From: Neocallimastix lanati (nom. inval.)
Lineage: Eukaryota; Neocallimastigomycota; Neocallimastigomycetes; Neocallimastigales; Neocallimastigaceae
Direction of reading: 5' to 3'
Assembly: GCA_016946835.1 (NCBI GenBank)
Contig: JACVTC010000141.1
Coordinates: 212,501-276,500, forward strand
DNA: 64,000 bases
The notes under the pieces are model-generated. The model saw only the letters and a program-made list of their open reading frames with translations. It did no database searches and was not told where the DNA came from. Below, piece after piece: positions 51,942 to 64,000 of this stretch. Positions within the stretch are counted from its first letter, which is position 1. Each line of letters starts with the position of its first letter. A program made the translations under genes and the position numbers.

Positions 51942-54900
51942 GTAATTTATTAAAGTGTATTTATATTTATGTTTTATGTAAATTAGTTAATACTTTTATT
52001 TTGTGTTGTATAAATTTATGTTAACAATCATTTTAAATATTTTAGGTATTTAACATATTTATTCATGGGATACATGTTTTTTATATAAAATATTATGTAC
52101 TATCTACTTCTCTTTTTGTTAACCATAATAATTAAGTATTATACTAAATAAATAAACAACATATACAACATATATAAGATTAAGAGTCTCATTTGTTTCT
52201 ATTCTAATATTTGAAAGTATTTTCTAAAAAACCTCATTTCTCGAAAAACTACTTTATCTAAAGACCAACGATTTCCTGGGCTTTCAAACTTCAACAAATA
52301 AAAATTTCTTAGCTCAAGCACAACCAAAACTTATAATATTAAGGAATTTTTGGAAGCTGATAGATTGGCCATTTCGCTGATGAATTCTTTATTTACGTTC
52401 CAAACAGTAATGATTCAACCAACAGAGACATTATGAATGCTATTACCAACTTAAACTTGTCAATCCCAGGTCAAGAACCTGCTCCCGTTCAAAACAACAA
52501 TATTGTACAAGCTGTTGTAGACGATAGCGCACCAGCAGATATAAATGATAATACACCACCGGCTGTTAACAATAATGTTCTAAATCCGTTATTGGATAGT
52601 AGAATCAAAAGACTAATTATTAAAGAGGCTTAGAAAATTGATGCCAAATTAATATTAATAATTAATAAAAATGTTGACAAAAAAATCTATAAGAAGATAA
52701 GTCGTCTAATTAACAGCTATTGTATTATGGAAAGCCCAAAGAAAAATAAGGTAACAACAACGCTGATATTGAGTATTGGTCTTAAAGACTCAGAAGTTTA
52801 AATATTCGATCAATCAAAAAAAATTTTTACAGAAATGGAAGAAATTGAATTAGGTATTACAAACAAAGAGAAATTAAATATCTATATAACATTTTTTCAG
52901 AATAATTACAAAAATATTGTTCGATTCGACTTGAACAGTAATCCTGATGAATACTTAGAAACTCTTAAAATAATTATCTTATCAAGGTTAATAATAATAT
53001 GAAAAATAAATATAGATATATGAAGGATAATAAAAGTTATTGTCACATATATGATGCAAACTGACAGTTAACAAAAGAATGTCCTTTTAATCTCTGAAGC
53101 AGAGAAAATAACATTAAAATCAAAATAATAACAACAAAGGGAGGTAAGACCAATAACAAGAGAAGAAATCATTAAATTATTTAATAAATTTAAGAAACAT
53201 TAATAATTATAACAATAAGAAAACATTAAAATATACCAGAAGTGAAGACTACTCTGATAATGTCAGCATTTATAGTGAACACTTTAATTTCAAAGATGCA
53301 AGAGCATTAATGTATCAGAGAAAACAAAATAATGAAAATATAATATAAAATATAAATTTATTGGAGATTATTCCAAATAATAATAAACATACTCATGATT
53401 TTGATGATATAAACAATAAATCAATCTATTATATTAATCATAATAAAGAAATAGCAGGTGATGTTACATAGTTTTATGATACAAGTGTAAGCGAATATGT
53501 AGCAAATGATTAATCTTTAATTATGAACTTCAAATATGAATCAATAAAATTGTGTTGTGATGTGTAAATGGTTCGATTTACCAATTTGAAGGAAATGAAA
53601 CGTATAAAAAGTTTCATAAAATAAACATTAAGCTAGAAAAAGTATTATTTTCTCAAATTTTAACAGAAATCTTATTGGTCATATAGAACTTGCAAATTTT
53701 GGATTTATTTTATCAATTAACTCTTCTGATAGAGAAAAAGCAAGATTAAAAATTATGGGATAAGAATAAAAATAATCTATGTACTTTTTTATTATTGAAG
53801 TCTAATCAATTTCTTATTAAAGCACAAAATTTCAATAGAACTAAACAAATAAGAAATGATATAATGCAAATAAGAAAATTAGATCATAAAAGTATTGGAA
53901 TATGGCATAGAAGATTAAGCCATTTTTATCAAAGTAATTTACCTAAATATCTAGACCTACATAATATAAAAATTCTTCCATGCATAGACTGCAAAATTTC
54001 TTGAGGAGGGGATCTCATAAAGGAGAAACTCCAAGACAAAAGAACACCTGGAAATAATCACTTCAGATATTTCTGGGCAGTATAGCCTATCTATTAATAA
54101 CAAGAAATACTTCCTCACAATGATGGATGAATTTTCAAGAAAAGTCTTAATATTTAAACTCAAATCAAAGGGAGAATGTTCCAGATATTATAATAGAACT
54201 CTTTATTTATATAAATAATAAATTCAAGGATTATACAATAAAAATATTTAAACTTGATATAGGAAAAGAATATAAAATCAAAAAGTTAAATAAATATTAT
54301 AAAGAAAATAACATTGAAAAAGCGTATTCTCCTTCTTATTGCACAGAAATAAATGGAAAAGGTAAAAAAAAAATAATAATACACTTAAAAATTTAGTAAA
54401 AACACTCATATATTAGACTAAGTTATTAGAAAACTTTTAGAATTCTGATTGTCTTAATTATCCTCTCAGTAAAGATATTTATGTCGCTATTCCTAAAGGC
54501 GATATAAAGTTTAGGAGGTGATACTGGAGACTTAAGAAAGCCTTATATGGGCCTTAAACGATCTAGTAGGCAATGATGTGAAACAATAAAAATTTTTTAA
54601 TTAAAAATAATAATTAAATAAATAAAAACCAAACAACACATATTCAAACATACAATACATAATAAAATAAAATGTATAATTGAACTCTTCGTGATTATTG
54701 CAGGAGAAATAAAATACACCAAAGATATAATATCAAAAATTAAAATAAAATTTAAAGTATTGAATTGCAGATCAATCGAGTATATTTTAGGAATTGAAGT
54801 GGAAAAATAAAATAATAATTATATAATTTCTCAGAAAAGTTTTATTGAAAATATGCTAGATAAATTCAACATAAGCAATACTTGAAAAAGAACAACATCT

Positions 54901-55040
54901 TGCTCAGGAGAAAACGGTAATTTATAAAAGTATATTTTTTATATTTATTTTTTATGTAAATTAGTTAATACGTTTATTTTTTGTTGTATAAATTTATGTT
55001 AATGGTCATTTTAAATATTTCGTGTAATTTGTAAATATGT
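51942..55040 (+). mobile_element. Dead Ty1/copia retrotransposon with LTR remnants
   Basis: Left and right repeats share 'TATGTAAATTAGTTAATAC' and 'TGTTGTATAAATTTATGTTAA' with 'TCATTTTAAATATTT' (about 51942-52050 and 54918-55018), so they are LTR remnants. Between them, in order: a Gag-like segment from 52433 ('MNAITNLNLSIPGQE', Pro/Asn-rich, ending in a stop at 52633, then continuing); a CCHC knuckle relic ('YCHIYDAN' then 'TKECPFN', 53039-53090); a protease trace ('FYDTSVSEYVAND', 53472-53510); the integrase zinc-finger region ('IGIWHRRLSHFYQSNLPKYL', 'ILPCIDCK'); an integrase core trace ('YFLTMMDEFSRKVL', 54106-54150); and reverse transcriptase pieces ('LSKDIYVAIPKGDIKF', 'KKALYGLKRSSRQ', 'YILGIEVEK', 'FIENMLDKFNIS'). 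Numerous stops and frameshifts are present, and RNase H is missing before the right LTR. Confidence 0.88.
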
Positions 55041-55199
55041 AACAAATTTACAATATATATCAATTAATACTAATTATACTAATAATATTAAAAATATTAC
55101 TATTATTATTACTATAACTAGAAATAATAACACTAATAATTTGAATGTTTATAATGATATTAATATATATATTTAATAGAAGTAATAATGTTTATAATT

Positions 55200-55588
55200 T
55201 AGCAGGTGAATATATTATGAAAAATTTAATCGAATAAACACCTAAAAAAATTAATATTTTACGACATTTTATGGACAATATTAAATATTTTATTAATGAT
55301 ATTTTTTTATTTACTTTTATATCTTATCCAATATTTCTTAACATTTGTTTTTATTCATTTAACTCAAAGATATTACAATAAAGTAATAAATCATTTATGA
55401 CAAAAAAACATTTTATCAACTTTTATATAATAGACAATTAAATCGACAAAAAGAAAAAATTTAAACTAAATATGAATTTCACCAATTATGTTGTATTTGT
55501 CGAGAAGAATATGAATAAAATGAAAAAATAATAATTCTATTATGCAATCATTTAATTCACAAAAAATGATCCATACATAATATATACC

Positions 55589-55631
<43 letters not shown>

Positions 55632-55700
55632 TATTGATAATTGGTTTTTATACTTTAATAATAAAAGAATAATAATATTAATTAAAAACAATAATCACTT
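55200..55700 (+). pseudogene. RING-H2 E3-ligase relic
   Basis: At about 55479-55570 one frame reads 'FHQLCCICREEYE', a stop, then 'NEKIIILLCNHLIHKK' and 'SIHNIYL'. This matches the CxxC...CxHxxH core of a RING-H2 finger with one Cys replaced by a stop. A hydrophobic stretch upstream (about 55300-55370) could be a transmembrane segment, as in membrane RING-H2 proteins. An A-run of about 38 bases (55591-55629) interrupts the region just before 'GIDNWFLYFN', which fits the 'CIDxWL' position of the finger. Stops and the insertion show it is not functional. Confidence 0.6.
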
Positions 55701-55924
55701 TAGTTTAGTTTAATATTAAATAAATATTAAATAAACTCATAAGAAAATAAAAATAAAAATAAAAATAAAAATAAAAATAAAAATAAAAATAAAAATAAAA
55801 ATAAAGAAAATAATTATTTCCTTGTTTATTATTAAATATTTTTATTTATGTTTTACAATATTAATTTTTTTATTTATTTAATTTTTTTTTTTAGAAGTGA
55901 ATTTGTTTTAAAGATTTAATTTTA

Positions 55925-55976
<52 letters not shown>

Positions 55977-56105
55977 GTATATATATATTACTAAAATGCA
56001 ATTATTTTAAATAAATGTTTTGCTATGATACTTTAATAATATATAACTTCATATATGATTAGAATTAAATAATATTAATTTATCCCAAATAAATTAAGAA
56101 GATAA
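55701..56105. repeat. (AAATAA)n array and long T-run
   Basis: About ten copies of a 6-base unit (AAATAA/AAAATA phase) lie at 55748-55806. An approximately 46-base T-run lies at 55928-55973. No gene lies in this spacer, which is the 3' flank of the Arc1-like gene. Confidence 0.7.
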
Positions 56106-57226
56106 TTAACGAATACCACCACCTACAATAGATTCAACCTTACAGACACCACCGTTACAAGTAAACTTGTGAACAGTATTATCTGGAGCAATCCAAACAC
56201 ATTCCTTGTCTTCATTGGTCTTGAAACCTGGTTGAATAGATTCAAAAATCTTCTTTTTTGGATTTAGTTGCTTTTCTGGAGTACCATTGAAATTACCAAT
56301 AGTTACCTTATCACCTGGTTTGGAATTTTCTGGTGGAGTAACAAATTCAACTTTAGTACCATCAACACTAGTAGCACATAAAACCATAGCATGAGACTTA
56401 ATACCTCTCATAGATACTGGCTTTAAGTTACATAAAAGAACAACAGTTCTATTTATTAAATTTTCAACTGGCATAAATTTAACTAAACCAGATACTACAG
56501 TTCTAATAAAAATATTAAAAATAATTAATAAATAAAAATTTTTATATAATTTAAACATTAACTACAACAATTAGCCTTACCTTGGTTCATCTTCTCCAAC
56601 ATCGACAGATTCAACATAAAGAGAATCAGCTTGTTCATGCTTACGAGCTTCAATAATATGACCAACTCTAATATCTAACTTAGATGGATCTGGACCAGTT
56701 TCAGCAGAAGGTTCAGCTGGTTTCTTTTCCTTTTTTTCTTTTTTCTCTTTCTTTTCTTTCTTATTCTTTTTATCATCCTTAACTTCCTTCTTAGTTTCTT
56801 CTTTTTTTTCCTTTTTATTCTTTTTATCATCCTTAGCTTCTTTCTTGGTTTCTTCTTTTTTATCTTTTTTATCTTTTTTATCCTTCTTATCAGCTTTTTC
56901 CTATAAAAATAATTTTTATTAAATTGAATTAGTCTAAATTAATTTAATCAAGCATATATGGTAAAATATTTTACAAAGATTTACCTTCTTTGAAATTTGT
57001 GGAGCATTTAAATTAATTGAAACTAAATCAAAAGTAATTTTTGGCTTAATTTCGTGAACTAAATTTTGAATTAAATCAAAGTATCTAGTAACATTTGGAA
57101 TTAAAAAACGCTTTTCAGTTGATAAAGCACAAATGTATGAATATAAATTAACATAATTAAAAACATCAGCTAAGGTAAAGTAGTTTGAAACAATAAAAAC
57201 TTTAGTAGAAAGAGTTTTGTTTAATT

Positions 57227-57265
<39 letters not shown>

Positions 57266-57890
57266 CATCATAAAGAATTTAATAGATTATGAAATTTAAT
57301 TTTATAATAAAAAATATATATATATATATAAATAAATGTAATTAGAATAAAATATATTTTAATAAAAAGATTTAAATAATATATTTTGCAATATTAAATA
57401 TTTACTTCAATAATCGGAGCCTTGTCCTTAGCTTCCTTGATTGTTGATTGAGCATATGAAATCCATTGTTGAACTTCAGCCTTATCATTATCAGTTAAAC
57501 CTAACCAATCATTAAATTTACCAGATTGTTGAACAAGATATTGACAAATAGTATTAGTTCCTTCAATAATGGTACCATCTTCAATTTGTAAAGAGGCCTT
57601 TAATTATATTTTATTTTAAATTCATATGTTTATTATATATATATAATAAATTAATGAAATAAAATAATAGTAAAAAAAAAAAAAAAAAATTTACAATCAA
57701 TTAAACAATTTATTATTAGTTCAATACTGCTTATTTTCTTATTTTTTATTTATTTTTATTTTATTTCTATTTTGTTATTTTAAATATTTACAGTTTGGTC
57801 ATCAACAAAAGTGACCTTAGATTTGTCAAAATCGACTAAATCAGCAATAATATCAATAATCTTGTTTGATGAATTATATTTAAGAGACAT
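56106..57890 (-). CDS. Arc1/AIMP1-type tRNA-binding cofactor (EMAP II domain)
   Basis: Exons on the minus strand: 57890-57792, 57597-57406, 57227-56985, 56900-56581, 56502-56106. All phases agree, giving about 416 aa. Residues 1-170 or so look like a GST-C-type domain ('[20 protein letters not shown]', '[17 protein letters not shown]'), the part that binds aminoacyl-tRNA synthetases in Arc1p. A very Lys/Glu-rich linker follows, with repeated 'KKNKKEKK' and '[12 protein letters not shown]' units. The C-terminal half is the tRNA-binding OB-fold and EMAP II extension ('[20 protein letters not shown]', '[20 protein letters not shown]', '[20 protein letters not shown]', '[14 protein letters not shown]'). 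It probably delivers tRNA to methionyl- and glutamyl-tRNA synthetases (family knowledge). Intron 2 carries a long T-run next to its acceptor. Stand-alone synthetase is excluded by the lack of a catalytic domain. Confidence 0.92.
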
Positions 57891-58407
57891 TTTTAATAAT
57901 GATTCTTTAGTTTGGTATAATTATATAATATTATAATTAACAAAACTTAAACTACAAATTTTATACTCTTTAATAATTATTTAAGCAGTTTATATTAATT
58001 TTTTTTTTTTTTTTTTCAAAATCTATAATGAAAAAATTATATCTTGAAATTTATTGGTCAAAGCCACTGAGTAAATTGATTAACCATAAATGTAAAATAA
58101 ATTTTTGAAGTAAAAATTATATATATATATATATATATTTTTAATCTTATTTAAATTATTGAAAAATTATTTACATATTTTATAAAAACTTTTATAACAT
58201 GAATATTTCTGTTTTTCTTTTATAATTCTATTATATATATTACAAAAATTAAATTTAATTTTTCAATAAAAAATATATAATTAAATATTTTTATATCATC
58301 TTTAAAATTTAATTATTAATAATAAATGATATTAAATCTATGTATATTTCTAAAATTAAAATAATAAAATTTGTACAAATGAAAGTTAGAAATAAAAATT
58401 AAAAAAA

Positions 58408-58470
<63 letters not shown>

Positions 58471-61248
58471 AAATAAAAATAAATAAGAATAAAAATAAAA
58501 ATATAAATAAAAATATATAAAAATGAAAAATAAAATATGATATTTATTTATATATTCATTAAATTTAATTATTTTCATTATAACCTTTTTTTTTTTATAA
58601 ATATAAATTTTATTATGAGTGGTAGCACTTTTAAAAATTTATAAATGATCGAAATAATAATGTATTTAATTTAATTTCATTATTTATCATTATATATAAA
58701 AATTTTATATTTAATAAATGAACAATATGGATGAGATATGTAAGATAAGTTGGTTACATGCCGACAGTTATCAACAAATATATATGCAACTATTTATGCT
58801 GATGTTTAATCGATATAACAATAGTAATAATAATAAAATAATAATAATTAAAGGTTATTAATGAATTATTTAAAGGATTTCTAAAAATTATTATTATTAT
58901 TTTGCATTATTTTGCATTATTTTTTATTATTTATTTATTTATTTATTTATTTATTGATTGATTCATTTAAATAAAATTCACTCAGTTTAAACTCAAAAGG
59001 TTACACTTGTTTCATGTTTATTTAAAATTATTACTCGACGTTATTATCAATTTAATTTTTTAATAAATATTATAAATTACATTTGATATTTTAATGGTAT
59101 ATTTAACCAATTAAGAGTCTCGTCTGACTCTTAAAAAGGTTCTTAGCAAAAGAATTGTTTGCCTGACATAATATTATGCCAAAGGAAAAAATTGGAATAT
59201 TAAATTATAATAAAAGTTATTCATTATTTTAATTTAAGAAATACTATTGAAATTGATTGAACATTTGAAATGATCAAAATTGCAAAATTAAAAAAAGCCT
59301 AAAAATATGAAAGAAGAGAATTATAACAAGTAAAATAAAACTCCTAAAATCAAAAAATATTAATTTAATAGAGAAAAACACAATTAAGCGTATATAAGAA
59401 CAAATTATATATCTTCATACTCCTATAGAAACTCTTAATTGAAATTATAATTTAATATTTTAACAAATAAAACTCTAGATTATTAATAACATACTATATT
59501 TATAGGAATCTACTCTGTGATATCTATTCCCACCCCATGAATATGTCATAATTATAAACTCTAAATTCCTTACTCTTAACAATTATAATATCCAAAACAC
59601 AGATATATGATTATCAAGTATAATTTCAATAATTATTTTGAAAGTTATACATTGTTAAACAAAAAATATTAATTATATAGTTTTTATCAAGTTTATAAAT
59701 GTTTATTAAACATATAATCAGGAAATTATCAAAGTATGAATAAATGTAGAAATAATTTATAGAGTTTGTTTTTTTGTTAAGCTTAATTACTATAAGTCAT
59801 TTTTTCTTAACAACAAAATTATGTTAGAATAAACAAGAATTATTTATTGGAAAGTTCAGATTCACAATTTTTAAACGAATATCAAAATTCATTAAAGAAA
59901 AAGAGAAAACAGACAATAGAAAATAGAAAAATAAAGTATAAAAACTTAAAAGTTAAATTTCATATTTGAAATAAGTATTTTTACATCATTATTATTTAAA
60001 GAGCAGATATGTAAATAGTCTTATTTTTATGATAATGTGTGTTCAAGATTATTATATTCACTATTAAAATTTGATAGCGAAATATTGTAATGTTTCTCAA
60101 TACAGAATTAATTTCTATAAAAGAAAATATATATAAAATGTTAAAATTAAAATATAAAAAAATAATAAAATTAAAGATACGATTCTTTCAAATACTAAAA
60201 TCTTTTAAAATTTTTGTGTAACATGTAATTATGGAATATACATTTTTTATTTTGTTTTTTTTTTTTAAAAAAAAATAAACGTAAAATATTAATAAATTAT
60301 TAATATTATTAAACATTTATAATTATGTTTAGATGTATAATTTTTATAAAATAATGTCATTGTTCATATGTTCCTTATTAAAATATAAATATAAATTATG
60401 CACCTCTTAAAAAAAAAAACATTTATAGAGATTTTGTTAAAAAAATGAAAAAGTAAATATATAATTTATATTATTTATAATTAATATATTAATTATAAAG
60501 TTTATTAAATAATATGATTCATTGTACAATTGTATGAAAAAATGTATTTACAAAAAATTTAAATATTTTAATAAAGTTTCATAAATAATTATTTTTAAAT
60601 ATTTACCTTTTTTTTACATTTTTATTAAACATTCTTTAATGTTAAAAAAAATATTATTTATAATATGAATGACTTATAGTATACAACAAAAAAAAATATT
60701 GTTTTTTTCTTTTTTACTTTCTTTTATTAAACTATTATAAAATATAAAATTATTTTCAATATAATAATAAAAATTTATAATATTAATCAATTCTGTAGTA
60801 TATAAAATCATTTCCAACATATAAATATTAAAAAATATATAATGTATATTTTAGTTGATATAAACTTAAATAATTGAAATTATAATTTATAATTATTTAT
60901 TAATTATTTTCATAATATTATATAAATATCGATATAAATATATATAATAAATTTAAACAGAATTTTATATATATATATAATAAATAATAATTGAAAAAAA
61001 TAAATGAAATTATCCTTAAAGTAATTGAACGCAAATATTAAAAAAAAAAAACAATAAAATAATAGAATTTTGATATTCTTAGTTCTATATATATATATAT
61101 ATATATTTAAAAAGAAAAACAAATATTTACCTTTAGAAAAAAAATACAAAAAACAAAAATTGTTTAATAAATTCTCTATTTATCTTTGAAAATATTTTTG
61201 TTTTATAAATGTTTATTTTTATTTAAATTTAATATATATTGATTTCAA
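57891..61248. other. Intergenic, 3.4 kb, with an unidentified less A/T-rich island
   Basis: Upstream of both the Arc1-like (-) and dynactin (+) genes. An AAAT tetranucleotide array spans 58404-58480. A 47-codon open frame from 58718 ('MNNMDEICKISWLHADSYQQ'...) has normal-looking residue variety, but no family is recognised. At 59110-59130 'TTAAGAGTC' and 'GACTCTTAA' form a 9-bp hairpin with a 6-base loop, followed by the palindrome 'CATAATATTATG' at about 59167. The stretch 59100-59600 is less A/T-extreme than its surroundings and may be old transposon debris. The remainder is plain A/T. Confidence 0.4.
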
Positions 61249-61613
61249 ATGTCTCGGCAAGTATCATCGGTTTCTTTAGATAAATTTTCAATTGGTCAAA
61301 GAGTTGAAACTCCAGGTGGTAATGGTATTGTTCGTTTTATAGGCACGACACAGTTTGCATCAGGTAATTGGATTGGTGTGGAATTAGAAAAACCAACGGG
61401 AAAAAACAATGGATCTATTAATGATGTTGAATATTTCTCTTGCAAACCATTACATGGTGTTTTTGTTAGACCAACATCAGTTAAAATATTAGCGGTAATA
61501 ATTATAAATTTAATAAAAAATAAATTTAATTATAATTATAAATATTTTTATATTATAATTTATAATATTAAAAAAATTTTCTATAATATAATTCAAAAAT
61601 GATATGTATTATA

Positions 61614-61654
<41 letters not shown>

Positions 61655-63132
61655 AATTGATGTTATCAATATAAATAAATATTAAAATAATTAAATAAAT
61701 GAAAATTATTTTTACATAATGAAATTAGTCGAAATCACCAGAGAATTCATCAAGAAGAACTTCACGTATTTACTCAACAGGTTCTAGAACATCTCCAGGA
61801 ACTAGAACACCCACTGGTTCAAAAACACCTACAGGTTCAAGAACACCAGTTGGAAATAAATCTCCGGTGCATTCTCCAATAAAATCTCCAACATCCTTGA
61901 AAAGAGCTTCAATACAGAAAACACCATCGACTGAAGGAAGGCGTGGATCAATATCTAGACTTCCATCAAGAAATAATAGATTATCTTTAAAATTGGATGG
62001 TGATAAATTACCAAACATGAGTGCATTAAAAGAAGACCGTAGGAAGAGTATGAGAGCAGATTTAGTTATAACTAATCACCACTCAAAATTGGAAAAAGAG
62101 CAAAATGAACCAATAATAGAAGAAGATAGTAAATTAAAAGAAGAAAATGTTACAAATAATACTCCTCAAGAAGAAGGTGTCAGCCCAACAACTATTGAAA
62201 AAAACAATATTTCAGTGAATTCAATAAAAGAAGAGAATAATGATTCGTTAAATTCAATAAAAGAAGAAAATAATAATTCATTGAATTCAATAAAAGAAGA
62301 AAATAACAATTCATTAAATTCAATAAAAGAAGAAAATAATGATCCATTAAATTTAATAATAGAAGAAAAATTTAATAATGATAATGATTATGATAATATT
62401 ATTAATGATGATAATGATAAAATCAACAATGATGATATTGTTAATATTAAGGATAATAATAATAATATTTCGAATGCGCATATTGATGATGATAATTCAC
62501 TGAATATAATTCAAGAAATAAATGACAATCAACAAGTTTCCAAAATTCATGAAAATGAACAGGATCAAGCAGAAGATAATGATTATTCTATAGTATCAAC
62601 TAGGGTATCAAATGAGGATAATCAAATTCAAAATGTAGAAATAATTAAACATAATGAATCAATACGAGATATGGAAAATTCATCTATTAAAGAAATAATT
62701 GAAGAAACAATACGGGAACAACAATCAGTTGCTTCAATAACACCTGTTGTTAATATGGATAATGTAATAAAATGAAACGTTTAGTTTTTAATATATATTT
62801 TGAATATGCTAGTGCTATTTTATATTAATTAGATTATAATTATTATGATGAAAATTAAAATATTGTATATATCATATATATACCATTAGATGATATCGAT
62901 GGAAAAGTATAATGAACTTAAATCAAAATATGAAGAAATGGAAGAACGCTTAGATGTTATGAGTGAGTTTAAAGAAAAATATTTGGCATTAGATGTTAAA
63001 CATACAGCTGAACTTCGCGAAAATAAGAACAACGAAATTGAATTGGAAAGAGCAGCTTTAGCTAAAGCTAAATTAACAAGTAATGTTTAATTAATGCTGC
63101 ATATATGAAATTAATTTTTCATATTTTATTTA

Positions 63133-63164
<32 letters not shown>

Positions 63165-63978
63165 CATTTTTCTTTATTTTTTTTTTTCATTTTTCTTTAT
63201 TTTTTTTTTTCATTTTTCTTTATTTTTTTTTTTTTTTTTTTAGTATTAATTAATAATTATGTAATAAATAATTATTTAATATATGATTATATATATGTAT
63301 AATAGGTACATTATTTGATGCTCAGAAAGAATTAGCCGATGTTAAAAAACAATTACAAGAATTACAAATGAATAATGAAAAACTTGAAGTACAACAAATT
63401 GATTTAATGGAATCTTTAGAAATGATGACATTAGATAAAGAAATGGCTGAAGAAAAGAGTGAAAGTCTATTACAAGAATTGGAAATTGCGAAGGAAAAAA
63501 TCGAAGAATTAAGTCTTGATTTAGAAGTATTGAAACAAGAATCTGGTAAATAACAAAAATAATTTAAATTGAATACTATATGCCTAATTCTCATGATTAA
63601 TTAATTGTATTCTTATTCTTATTCTTATTCTTATTCTTATTATTCTTATTATTATTATTATTATTGTAATCTCTGAATTTTTAACGAATAATAGCTCAAT
63701 TTAACGAAGAAATTCAATTAAGACAAGATATCCCAAAGGAAAAAAATGCAATTGAAGTAGTTCAATTAGAAAAACAGAATGAAAGATTAAAAACAGCTTT
63801 GATTAAGTAAATAAATATTATTAAAAGAAATTATATACATATTTAATATTTTTATAATAATTAATATATTTTATTATTTAATATAGATTACGTGATGTTA
63901 CTATAACTCAAGAAAATGAATATAAACTTCGAATTCAAGATTTAGAAGATGAAATATCATTATTATCTGAAACTAAAT
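61249..63978 (+). CDS. Dynactin p150(Glued)-like protein, N-terminal part, runs off the window
   Basis: Exons seen: 61249-61494, 61729-62763, 62890-63079, 63306-63545, 63695-63806, 63887-63978 (then a GTAACT donor). Phases agree, giving at least 637 residues. Residues 12-80 are a CAP-Gly domain ('GQRVETPGGNGIVRFIGTTQ', 'GNWIGVELEKPTGKNNGS', 'YFSCKPLHGVFVRPTSVKIL'). A basic Ser/Thr/Pro region follows ('SRTSPGTRTPTGSKTPTGSR', 'PVHSPIKSPTSLKR'), as in the microtubule-binding part of p150. Then comes an acidic Asn/Glu region with four 11-residue repeats, and long coiled coil containing 'MMTLDKEMAEEKSESLLQEL', very close to p150(Glued) and fungal Nip100/Ro-3. Dynactin tethers and activates cytoplasmic dynein on microtubules. 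Because introns interrupt the coiled coil, the stop after 62763 and that after 63079 are intronic. Confidence 0.93.
62212..62350 (+). repeat. 33-bp (11-residue) tandem repeat in the dynactin gene
   Basis: Four in-frame copies of a unit reading 'NSIKEENNNSL', with D/N changes at one position and decay at the right end ('NSIKEENNDPL'). Confidence 0.9.
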
Positions 63979-64000
63979 GTAACTGATTTTATGAAAATAA

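Noticed and set aside
58718-58861. 47-codon open frame with mixed residues
   Set aside because: It has no family resemblance or splice partners, and its end is low complexity; too weak to annotate as a gene.
61867-62775. Stand-alone acidic protein
   Set aside because: It is the second exon of the dynactin gene, joined in phase to the CAP-Gly exon and to the coiled-coil exons.

Overview
The window comes from an extremely AT-rich eukaryotic nuclear genome. Genes are split by short GT-AG introns, intergenic DNA is almost pure A/T, and homopolymer and trinucleotide tracts are everywhere. Gene content points to a zoospore-forming fungus, most likely an anaerobic gut fungus (Neocallimastigomycota). 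There is an NDT80/PhoG transcription factor, a Dbf2/Sid2-type NDR kinase and a fungal BAR-SH3 protein, which are fungal, alongside a TTLL2-type tubulin ligase and a SAS-6-like protein, which imply a flagellum. Ankyrin debris with the 'KLLIDY..NHNIIL' style, an expansin-like secreted protein and Asn-rich proteins fit the same group. The assignment is inference from sequence character, not a database match.

Layout. 1-1.1 kb: decayed ankyrin-repeat gene. 2.9-9.65 kb (+): 14-exon NDR/Dbf2-like kinase with a long Asn-rich N-terminus. 10.5-11.5 kb (-): secreted expansin/RlpA-like protein with an apparent frameshift. 13.2-13.4 kb (+): partial duplicate of the kinase's last exon. 16.35-17.8 kb (+): SNX3/Grd19 sorting nexin. 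18.5-20.3 kb (-): BAR-SH3 (amphiphysin/Rvs167 type). 21.5-23.5 kb (-): SLC35F6-like transporter. 26.2-29.3 kb (+): wrecks of a Ty3/gypsy chromovirus and a Ty1/copia element. 31.1-36.0 kb (-): NDT80/PhoG factor with a very large Asn/Met tract. 36.0-42.7 kb: gene desert. 42.7-43.8 kb (-): adenosine-specific kinase family protein, a prokaryotic-type family and the best transfer candidate. 44.5-48.0 kb (+): TTLL2-like tubulin ligase. 48.7-51.5 kb (+): unrecognised protein that I read as a SAS-6-like protein with two head domains. 51.9-55.0 kb (+): second dead copia element. 55.2-55.7 kb: RING-H2 relic. 56.1-57.9 kb (-): Arc1/AIMP1-type tRNA-binding protein. 61.2 kb to the right edge (+): dynactin p150(Glued), cut by the window.

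Themes. Three genes belong to membrane traffic and endocytosis (SNX3, BAR-SH3, the SLC35 transporter). Three relate to microtubules or flagella (TTLL2, the SAS-6-like protein, dynactin), with the first two adjacent and co-oriented. Splice sites of 56 introns were placed by hand and all exon phases agree, except for one +1 shift in the expansin-like gene. No tRNA, rRNA, CRISPR or bacterial-type operon was seen.
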